Shown: positions 1-5,539 of the stretch, in pieces
Position numbering within the stretch: position 1 is the stretch's first letter
Layout: each line of letters starts with the position of its first letter
The notes under the pieces: generated by a model
Database searches by the model: none
Seen by the model: the letters and a program-made list of their open reading frames with translations, nothing else
What the model was told of the DNA's origin: nothing
Program-made: the position numbers and the translations under genes
NCBI GenBank assembly: GCA_002685435.1
Contig: NYXD01000114.1
Location: 6,256-11,794 of the forward strand
Direction of reading: 5' to 3'
DNA: 5,539 nucleotides
Source of the DNA: Cryomorphaceae bacterium
GTDB lineage: Bacteria; Bacteroidota; Bacteroidia; Flavobacteriales; Schleiferiaceae

Positions 1-1
1 C

Positions 2-1438
2 GCCAATCTTAATTATAACGGTGCACCCATAACATCAAATACGAGCATTACCGTACAACAAAGCACATATGACCCCAGTTGGAGCGGGGTTTATATTGGG
101 TCAAATGTTCTCTCGAATAACTTCACTCTAGATTGCATTACGCCGTTTCATCTTGGAATTCTGGCTGGACAAGGATCAAATACTGGGCTTTACGGATACA
201 TTAGTGGGTTTGATGATGATTTCAAATTATTAGATCCATTTACCGCGCTACCTGTCAATGACGTTCCTCTTGGAAATTTATGTGCTACTCCAATACCGCT
301 ATACTTTAGATATCTAAGTTGTGTGGATAGTATTAATGTAATTTCAGCTGCCCTAATACAAGGCCCAGGAACAGTTATCGATTCGAATGCTAACGATACT
401 ATACTGCACGTCATTATGGATCCTGCCTATACCGGCGCTGTGCGAGTAAAAGTAGTCGTGGAAGACGGTAGAGGTTATTCTGACTCCATTTTCTATAATT
501 TTGAATACTATGGGACCTCGTACGAACCCATATTACTAGATACCGGTATAGTTTGTAACACACAACCCATAGTATTGGCTGTGGAGAATAATGGATCAAC
601 CGCTGGAGTAGGTTTTCTTTGGTCAAATGGAGATACAACAAGCTCAACTACCGCTTATAACCCAGGTTGGATGTGGGTAACTGTCGATTTGGGCACTTGC
701 GAATTCACGGATAGCATTTACCTCGAAAACGGATCTCTTTACGAGGCACCTTATAGCGATACTGCTTATTGTGATTCGTTATTCGTTGACTTTAGTAGTC
801 CCTTGGCTGCACAGATCTACTGGATAACTTTGGATACTACTACGTCAGAATTGTGGCTTGATTCAACCGGAATTTACCCTTATATAGCTACGGATATCAA
901 CGGCTGTGAGTCCGAAGACACTTTATATTTCAGACTTATACCCGAACCTTATATTGACGAAGGATTTGGCTGTCCAAATTATACTTTAACCGCTACAGGA
1001 TACACCGCATTTATTGCTATGGAATTAGGGGATATAACCTATTCCACTCCGCAGATTGATACCCTATTCCCTTTTGCAGGATCGCATAACCTCACATTGA
1101 TTGCTTTAGACAGCTGTAATAATCTTGACACCATTACACGCGTTCTTGAAGTAGATTGTTTAGACAATATGCTGATGTATGTACCCACAGCCTTTTCTCC
1201 TAATGGCGATGGTATAAATGATACCTATTGTATATCAAGCTCGCTACCTACGCGCACTACCTATTCTATTTACGACAGGTGGGGCAACGAATTATTCTCA
1301 GGAAGAGCGGATGAATGCTGGGATCCTAGCGCCTTGGGACAAGAGATATTTACCAGTACGCTTTCCATGCGGACATTTACAAGACTCCCTTCAAACGAGC
1401 TGCATATGGACGAATTCACGATTCACATCCTACTTTAA
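2..1438 (+). CDS. Secreted Ig/PKD-like repeat protein with T9SS type B C-terminal sorting domain, 5' partial, probably frameshifted near its end
   Basis: The frame is open from base 2, so the true start lies upstream; the GTG at 323 is internal. About 478 residues are visible. The first part (2-320) has motifs such as FHLGILAGQGSN and GLYGYISGFDDDF and may be the end of an IgGFc-binding-like domain (tentative). Three Ig/PKD-like beta domains follow at about 524-733, 749-946 and 947-1159. The first has the typical FLWSNGDTTS strand, and each has Cys residues near its ends that could form disulfides. From about 1178 comes the gliding-motility-associated/T9SS type B sorting domain (TIGR04131/CHU_C type), with VPTAFSPNGDGIND and YSIYDRWGNELFSG. 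Such proteins cross the inner membrane by Sec and the outer membrane by T9SS, ending up secreted or at the surface. After DECWDPSALGQ (about 1342) the reading frame no longer resembles the family, while another frame does. Ligand and exact role are unknown. Confidence 0.85.
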   Translation, partial: ANLNYNGAPITSNTSITVQQSTYDPSWSGVYIGSNVLSNNFTLDCITPFHLGILAGQGSNTGLYGYISGFDDDFKLLDPFTALPVNDVPLGNLCATPIPLYFRYLSCVDSINVISAALIQGPGTVIDSNANDTILHVIMDPAYTGAVRVKVVVEDGRGYSDSIFYNFEYYGTSYEPILLDTGIVCNTQPIVLAVENNGSTAGVGFLWSNGDTTSSTTAYNPGWMWVTVDLGTCEFTDSIYLENGSLYEAPYSDTAYCDSLFVDFSSPLAAQIYWITLDTTTSELWLDSTGIYPYIATDINGCESEDTLYFRLIPEPYIDEGFGCPNYTLTATGYTAFIAMELGDITYSTPQIDTLFPFAGSHNLTLIALDSCNNLDTITRVLEVDCLDNMLMYVPTAFSPNGDGINDTYCISSSLPTRTTYSIYDRWGNELFSGRADECWDPSALGQEIFTSTLSMRTFTRLPSNELHMDEFTIHILL

Positions 1439-1464
1439 TGTATTGCGTTTATCCGATACAGTAA
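1330..1464 (+). other. Out-of-frame remainder of the T9SS sorting domain (probable frameshift)
   Basis: Family members normally follow the W-D-G segment with a short loop and then a [VI]-Y-x-Y strand. The upstream frame gives EIFTSTLSMRTFTRL here, which does not fit. The frame with codons at 1345, 1348, 1351 and so on gives DIYQYAFHADIYK and then KRAAYGRIH, which fits the Y-x-Y strand and the final G-x-I-x strand much better; it ends at the TAA at 1462-1464. That frame is closed upstream by a TAG at 1327-1329, so the switch lies between 1330 and about 1345. Loss of one base (or gain of two) next to the CAAGAGATA stretch would join the two halves. Whether this is a real mutation or a sequencing or assembly error cannot be decided from the sequence. 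The last residues (DSHPTLMYCVYPIQ) are not typical, so a second lesion is possible. Confidence 0.6.
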
Positions 1465-1496
1465 TGTGCAACATGAATGATACATTACTCAGCAAC

Positions 1497-1536
1497 AAGT
1501 GTTAACAAAGACTGACTTTACCAAAGGTTAACATTT
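1497..1536. repeat. Inverted repeat with GTTAAC cores
   Basis: AAGTGTTAAC at 1497-1506 can pair with GTTAACATTT at 1527-1536, giving ten pairs including one G-T. The 20-base spacer contains a further AAAG/CTTT pairing (1507-1510 with 1516-1519). The repeat lies between the end of the sorting-domain gene and the DUF6695-like gene. It could be a weak AT-rich terminator for the upstream gene, since a few T bases lie in its right arm, or a two-site operator just upstream of the candidate -7 element. It has no long T tract, so the terminator reading is weak. Confidence 0.35.
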
Positions 1537-1548
1537 CACTAATTAATG

Positions 1549-1556
1549 TATTTTTG
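1549..1556 (+). promoter_or_regulatory. Candidate Bacteroidota -7 promoter element for the DUF6695-like gene
   Basis: TATTTTTG matches the Bacteroidota -7 consensus TAnnTTTG exactly and sits 19 bases before the ATG at 1576. No good -33 TTTG is present at the usual spacing; the nearest AT-rich candidate is TTAA at 1528-1531, with a 17-base spacer, inside the inverted repeat. An eight-base match in AT-rich DNA can arise by chance, but the placement is right. The region before the ATG (GAAATAAACAC) is A-rich without a Shine-Dalgarno motif, as is common in this phylum. Confidence 0.35.
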
Positions 1557-1575
1557 ATTGTTCTGAAATAAACAC

Positions 1576-2586
1576 ATGTCACACCTAAATACCGCTATTG
1601 TAATTGCTTGGCCAGAATGCACTGCACGTGGAGATGAAAGATTATTGATCTTTTTAAAAAAAGCGGGGGTTCTTAAAAACCTCAACATGCGTGTTGGTCA
1701 TGCAGCAATTTGTCTAATCAATCCGCAATCTAATGAGGTGCTTTATTATGACTTCGGTCGATATATCACCCCACGTGGATTCGGCAGAGCTAGAAACAAA
1801 TACACAGATCCGGACCTAACTCTTCAAACGAAGGCTATTTTTGATGCAAATGAAGATTTACAAAATATCGAGGAGATTGCCTCGGAATTAGAAAGTAAAT
1901 CAAAATATACTCATGGCTACGGTCCTCTTGTATTCTCCGTTAGTAAAACCATCAACTTTATTAAGGCAAAATCATATGCTGATGATATGATTACTAAAGG
2001 ATATTTCCCTTATAACGGACTAATCAAAACTGCAAGTAATTGCGCACGCTACGTTACTGAAACCATGAAAGCTGCTAATGAAGATGGAACAGTAGGAACT
2101 AAATTAAAATATCCCCTCACGGTGCGTCCTACACCATTATTTAATGTTGTAGCAGCAAAATCGCAGGATACTATATATAGCTTTGAGGGGGGTACACTCG
2201 AGTTCTTAGATAAATCGCGCAGGCATAGTCTCTCAGATTTGAGCGTAAAATTACTAGAGAGTGCGTTCAGTAAATACACAAATACACTAACGGATGACGA
2301 AATTCAAGGAGATATTGACGAGCCACAGCGACCGGTTAAGTTAGCAGCTCATGCGCAGTGGCTAGGCGGCCTGGGTGAAGGTGCGTGGTTTGTTGTAGAT
2401 GCAATAGATGCGCACAGCTTTAAAGGCACTAAGTATGCGAAAGATGGTGCGCTCGAACACGAGGCTGTTTACATCAACGAACACATTACGCTTCCCAAAA
2501 ACCCTTTGGTCACGTATACCTCTCACTACGGTTTCTTCTCCATAAGTATAGATACAGTGGTACACAGATTCTACCGTCAGAAATAG
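1576..2586 (+). CDS. DUF6695-like protein, possible permuted papain/NlpC-P60-like fold
   Basis: This 336-residue protein has no signal peptide or membrane segment, so it is probably cytoplasmic. From memory of the family it resembles DUF6695 proteins of Flavobacteriia: the N-terminal strand TAIVIAWPE, then RVGHAAICLI (His42), YYDFGRYITPRGFGRAR (Asp59), YTHGYG (111-116), SNCARYVTETM (Cys156) and the C-terminal AQWLGGLGEGAWF (260-272). A GHAA strand with the His, then a YDFG strand, then an N-C pair starting a helix is the order seen in circularly permuted papain-like families (DUF4105, LRAT-like), where His precedes the catalytic Cys. That suggests a thiol hydrolase or acyltransferase, but this is inference; substrate and pathway are unknown. 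The ATG at 1576 is chosen because it places the conserved first strand at the N-terminus. The gene stands alone, with its own promoter candidate and a strong terminator directly after it. Confidence 0.85.
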   Translation: MSHLNTAIVIAWPECTARGDERLLIFLKKAGVLKNLNMRVGHAAICLINPQSNEVLYYDFGRYITPRGFGRARNKYTDPDLTLQTKAIFDANEDLQNIEEIASELESKSKYTHGYGPLVFSVSKTINFIKAKSYADDMITKGYFPYNGLIKTASNCARYVTETMKAANEDGTVGTKLKYPLTVRPTPLFNVVAAKSQDTIYSFEGGTLEFLDKSRRHSLSDLSVKLLESAFSKYTNTLTDDEIQGDIDEPQRPVKLAAHAQWLGGLGEGAWFVVDAIDAHSFKGTKYAKDGALEHEAVYINEHITLPKNPLVTYTSHYGFFSISIDTVVHRFYRQK

Positions 2587-2599
2587 CACCTTTGAATTC

Positions 2600-2640
2600 A
2601 AAAAAAAAAGCCGCGCATAAACTGCGCGGCTTTTTTGTTT
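2600..2640. terminator. Bidirectional rho-independent terminator
   Basis: GCCGCGC (2610-2616) pairs perfectly with GCGCGGC (2624-2630) around a 7-base loop. The stem is flanked by ten A bases on the left (2600-2609) and six T bases on the right (2631-2636), so it can extend with A-T pairs and gives a U tract in either direction. It starts 14 bases after the stop of the DUF6695-like gene and lies 14 bases beyond the stop of the converging TonB-dependent receptor gene. It should therefore terminate both transcripts. Confidence 0.93.
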
Positions 2641-2653
2641 ACGTCGGTTATTT

Positions 2654-5125
2654 TTAAAAATCAACCTTGTAATAGAATACAGGGAATAAACCGAGCTGGT
2701 AATTTTCCTGAACTCTATCGCCTTCATCTCTTTCTGGGATGTAGGTTAATGTAAGTATGTTTTTATTGTTGGTGATGTTCGATATATCTAAAGCAAATTC
2801 ATGCGATAGTTTCGAATAATTCCATTTGTATCCCACTTTTAAATCCAATCTGAAATAGGCATTATACTGTAGGGTATTGAAAGTAGCATCATTAACGTAT
2901 TCTATCTCTGACATTTCTGTCGATTTCAATTCGTCTACCGTACCGAACCATCTACCGCCAATAGTGCTAACCTTCGTACCTAAATTTAGAATACCGTAAT
3001 CCCCTACAGAGATGTTACGTGCCAAAACTAAATTCATTGCATAACGACCATTGAACAGTGTATTCACCCAAACGTCGTCTGCACTTCCTGGCAGTGCGTC
3101 GCGGTTCTGCGAACCTTTGTATTTCGCATCAAAAATAGAACCCGTTAATAATCCGTAGAAGCCGTTTCGATAGTAATGCTCCATGGTAAACTCAAGACCA
3201 TAATTACGACCTAAACCTCTGTTTTCCAGTGGCTCTGCCCATAATCTACCAAAACCTGAACCGCCGTTCACTAAAGAGAAATAACTAGCTTGCTGCTCTA
3301 CGGGTATGTTCCATAAATATTGGTAATACGCCTCGAGCTTAAGACGAATAGGATAGTCAAAATTATGCTCCCAACCTGCAACGGCATGTGCACTCTTCGT
3401 TAGACCCATTTCCTTGTTGTACGTAGTTCCCAACACTGTAGAATCATCCATTGCCTGAGAACCTTCGTAATAATAGAGGTAGCTGCTTTGCATCTGTGTA
3501 TGGTACCCAGCACCGGTGAAAAATTTATTGTTCTTATCCATGTCATAATTGAATCCTAGACGCGGCTCAAATAAACTCGTGCTGTTGCTGTTGATTGTAC
3601 TGTGAAATGCAGTGGCACCCGCAGTCATTGTTAAAGCGTCTGTTAAGCGGTGCTTGTAGGACAGAAAAGGTTGAATGTTCGCATATGAATCGTCACTGTT
3701 CCATGGAAATTCCCAGTCGTAAACTACGTTCGTGATTCCGTTAACAATACGGGTTGAATCATGGTAACTCCCCATTACATAATCTATATTAACCCCAACT
3801 TTTAGAGAGCGACGCGCATCAAACTTTTTTGTGTAATTATAGTAGGAATGAATTTTATCCTCAACATAACGATAATCTAAAATTTTCTCTACGCGGTCTA
3901 CGCTGTACGTTAAATTATTAGCATCCGTTGAATCTATACTTCGCCATACTTTGTTGTTAGCAGCGTGAATGTTTGCACGAGAGGCGGCAACCCCCATTTT
4001 AGCATAACTCATTTTACTTAAACGTTTACTGTAAGTCGCACCGACAGTCACCATGTCTGTATCAAAGTCTTGATCTCTATCGACTGTGCCGTAGCTTTCA
4101 AACTCTCCAGTAAATGGATCTCCATCTGTACCAGAAACGTCGATGGTTAACTTTGAAGTACCACCAATACCCCACAAGCTTAGTTTAGAACCGTCCTTTT
4201 GCGGGAATGAAAAACGAAAGGCTCCATCTGCATACTCCGGCACAGCTGTTGTCCCAAGAGGTATACCTAAATTATCTGCCATTCCTAATGTGCTGTAACG
4301 TCCTAATATGAGGTATGAAGGTGCATTAGGCTTATCCTCACCTATTCGACCCTCCGCCATTAGCTCCACTCCTAGTAAACCAAACTGAAAGGACCCTTCG
4401 AATGGCGTTGCGTTGTTTCCATCGCGCATCTCAAGGTCAAAAACACCGGAAATAGCATTTCCATATTCGCCTGGCCAAGCCCCAGTATAGAAATCACCGC
4501 TCTGAATATATTTATTGTTCAATATCGTTACTGGACCGCCACCTGTTCCTGGAATGGCAAAGTGGTTAGGATTGGGAATATTGATTCCCTCAAATCGGTA
4601 TAAAATCCCAGCAGGCGTATTACCGCGAACGACAATATCATTCCTAGAGTCATCAGAGCCCTGTACTCCTGCGAAATTCGTAGCCATCCTTGCAGGTTCA
4701 CCTCTCGAACCGGCATAAAGATTAGTCTCCTCAACTGAAAACTTGCGGGCAGAAACCAATGCCATTTCATTCTTCACCTCACCTCTAGGTGCAGCAACAA
4801 CTTGCACTTCATCAAGCTTAACGGTGCTCTCGGTTAGGTCTACACGTATCACAGCTTGCTTTGCAGAATTCAGCTCTACTATGGAACTCTTGGGCTCATA
4901 ACCAAACAATTGGACCGCAACAACTTTGCGCCCAATCTCAACTTCAAAAGAAAATTGACCATACTCATCGGTGAAGGCCTGACTTGCATCACAAACGACC
5001 ATGGCATCTGCCAATGGAAATTTAGATTCAGAATCTACCACGGTACCACGTATGGTCTGGGTTAAGGTTTGTGCCGATAGCATAGCACTAAACAACAGAA
5101 GGAAACTTAGTATAATTCGTCTCAT
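2654..5125 (-). CDS. TonB-dependent outer-membrane receptor with carboxypeptidase-regulatory-like N-terminal domain
   Basis: This complete 823-residue protein starts with a Sec signal peptide (MRRIILSFLLLFSAMLSAQ; likely cleavage around A18/Q19). Residues about 24-97 form the carboxypeptidase-regulatory-like beta domain (IRGTVVDSESKFPLADA, then FTDEYGQFSF), common on Bacteroidota receptors. A plug follows at about 118-235, with GSRGEPARMATNFAGV, SRNDIVVRGNTPAGILYR and EGINIPNPNHF. The rest is a 22-strand-type beta barrel ending in FYYKVDF, with a terminal Phe as in BAM-assembled barrels. The protein should take up a substrate across the outer membrane using TonB-ExbBD energy. It is shorter than SusC proteins (about 1000 residues), and no SusD, sigma or anti-sigma gene is beside it. 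The substrate (siderophore, metal, peptide or other) cannot be named. The start fits the signal peptide, and the leader is A-rich without a Shine-Dalgarno motif. Confidence 0.95.
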   Translation of the reverse strand: MRRIILSFLLLFSAMLSAQTLTQTIRGTVVDSESKFPLADAMVVCDASQAFTDEYGQFSFEVEIGRKVVAVQLFGYEPKSSIVELNSAKQAVIRVDLTESTVKLDEVQVVAAPRGEVKNEMALVSARKFSVEETNLYAGSRGEPARMATNFAGVQGSDDSRNDIVVRGNTPAGILYRFEGINIPNPNHFAIPGTGGGPVTILNNKYIQSGDFYTGAWPGEYGNAISGVFDLEMRDGNNATPFEGSFQFGLLGVELMAEGRIGEDKPNAPSYLILGRYSTLGMADNLGIPLGTTAVPEYADGAFRFSFPQKDGSKLSLWGIGGTSKLTIDVSGTDGDPFTGEFESYGTVDRDQDFDTDMVTVGATYSKRLSKMSYAKMGVAASRANIHAANNKVWRSIDSTDANNLTYSVDRVEKILDYRYVEDKIHSYYNYTKKFDARRSLKVGVNIDYVMGSYHDSTRIVNGITNVVYDWEFPWNSDDSYANIQPFLSYKHRLTDALTMTAGATAFHSTINSNSTSLFEPRLGFNYDMDKNNKFFTGAGYHTQMQSSYLYYYEGSQAMDDSTVLGTTYNKEMGLTKSAHAVAGWEHNFDYPIRLKLEAYYQYLWNIPVEQQASYFSLVNGGSGFGRLWAEPLENRGLGRNYGLEFTMEHYYRNGFYGLLTGSIFDAKYKGSQNRDALPGSADDVWVNTLFNGRYAMNLVLARNISVGDYGILNLGTKVSTIGGRWFGTVDELKSTEMSEIEYVNDATFNTLQYNAYFRLDLKVGYKWNYSKLSHEFALDISNITNNKNILTLTYIPERDEGDRVQENYQLGLFPVFYYKVDF

Positions 5126-5157
5126 TAGATATGGTTTTGTTTAGATACAATTTAAGA

Positions 5158-5187
5158 CAACTTTATTAAGCACCGTATTAATTCAAT
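5158..5187 (-). promoter_or_regulatory. Weak candidate promoter for the TonB-dependent receptor
   Basis: On the minus strand, TAAAGTTG (5165 to 5158) differs by one base from the Bacteroidota -7 consensus TAnnTTTG. An ATTG (5187 to 5184) lies 18 bases upstream of it and resembles the -33 TTTG. The element is 32 bases before the receptor ATG. Both boxes are imperfect and the region is AT-rich, so this is only a suggestion. The rest of the 5126-5315 gap shows no gene, RNA or convincing terminator. Confidence 0.25.
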
Positions 5188-5315
5188 ATCAACTTTGAAC
5201 CAAAACGTCGTCGAACATGGGGAAACACAGTAATCTACAAATGAAATATCTCATTATAGAGATTTACTTTGCGTAGGTTACGCGGTCATCACACTCGAAG
5301 ATTAGAACTGAAATG

Positions 5316-5539
5316 CTAAAAAAAATCCAAAAAACGCTTTTTACCCTTACCGTAGTACTGCCAAACCACCGATTTAGGGTAGGTTCCCTTTAAATCACGG
5401 AAACGTTTAAAAGGATATTTAGCCGTTCTTGCTCTTGCACGTTGTACAGCCGTGAATTTACTATAGAAAGCAAAGTGAGCTCTGATGATGGCGATGGTAT
5501 GCTTGGGTTTACCAGCAAATAAGAATTGAATTCCTGCGA
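5316..5539 (-). CDS. C-terminal fragment of a probable family 2 glycosyltransferase, 5' partial
   Basis: The minus strand is open from the right edge (first full codon at 5537-5535) to a TAG at 5318-5316, giving 73 residues. The segment contains KHTIAIIRAHFAFYSKF, a basic stretch with QRARARTAKYPFKRFR, and KSVVWQYYGKGKKRFLDFF at the end. A membrane-proximal AHF-x-FY segment, a basic linker and a final [SI]-V-W-x-Y-Y/F-x-x-GKKKF tail are features I recall from C-termini of Bacteroidota GT2 enzymes, which transfer sugars to polysaccharide or glycolipid acceptors at the inner membrane. The catalytic domain lies outside the window, so the acceptor, donor and full length are unknown. Termination downstream is not obvious: no GC-rich hairpin with a T tract follows the stop. 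The 190-base gap to the receptor suggests separate transcription. Confidence 0.7.
   Translation of the reverse strand, partial: AGIQFLFAGKPKHTIAIIRAHFAFYSKFTAVQRARARTAKYPFKRFRDLKGTYPKSVVWQYYGKGKKRFLDFF

Noticed and set aside
323..325. GTG as the start of the secreted Ig-like protein
   Set aside because: The same frame is open back to base 2 with protein-like sequence, so the GTG is an internal Val codon of a truncated gene.
1218..1505. Plus-strand ORF overlapping the end of the sorting-domain gene
   Set aside because: Its translation resembles no domain and overlaps the clear SPNGDGIND/DRWGN coding in another frame. It is not the frame that restores the sorting domain.
2362..2727. Minus-strand ORF spanning the terminator and the ends of two convergent genes
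   Set aside because: It runs through the terminator hairpin, overlaps two well-supported genes and has no recognisable domain.
5248..5263. Hairpin ATCTC/GAGAT as a terminator for the glycosyltransferase
   Set aside because: The stem is only five base pairs, AT-rich, and has no T tract after it on either strand.
5126..5315. Small gene or regulatory RNA in the receptor upstream gap
   Set aside because: ATG-started frames on both strands end within about 21 codons, and no conserved riboswitch or stable structure is recognisable.
1..5539. Mobile element, CRISPR array, phage or defence system
   Set aside because: No transposase, integrase, terminal repeats, regular spaced repeats or known defence domains are visible.

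Overview
The window looks like a chromosomal segment of a Bacteroidota organism, probably Flavobacteriia-like; the sequence does not support a finer assignment. The evidence is a type IX secretion (T9SS) type B C-terminal sorting domain, a TonB-dependent receptor with an N-terminal carboxypeptidase-regulatory-like domain, a gene resembling the DUF6695 family, moderately AT-rich DNA, and A-rich leaders without a Shine-Dalgarno motif.

Layout: (i) 2-1438 (+) is the 3' part of a large secreted Ig/PKD-like protein that enters from outside the window. Its sorting domain appears to be broken by a frameshift near 1330-1345, and a better-matching continuation runs in another frame to 1464. (ii) 1465-1575 is a short intergenic region with an inverted repeat built on GTTAAC and a candidate Bacteroidota -7 element. 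(iii) 1576-2586 (+) encodes a 336-residue protein resembling DUF6695, with a His...Asn-Cys pattern that suggests a permuted papain/NlpC-P60-like fold. (iv) 2600-2640 is a strong symmetrical hairpin that can end transcription from both sides. (v) 2654-5125 (-) is a complete 823-residue outer-membrane TonB-dependent receptor. (vi) 5126-5315 is intergenic, with a weak promoter candidate for the receptor. (vii) 5316-5539 (-) is the C-terminal end of a gene running in from the right edge, best read as a family 2 glycosyltransferase.

The genes do not form one obvious operon. The DUF6695-like gene and the receptor converge on a shared terminator. The receptor and the glycosyltransferase point the same way but are separated by about 190 bases. 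No SusD partner, anti-sigma regulator, transposase, CRISPR array, tRNA or rRNA is visible. The points most worth a second look are the frameshifted sorting domain and the uncharacterised DUF6695-like protein. I do not see convincing evidence of a new multi-gene system.
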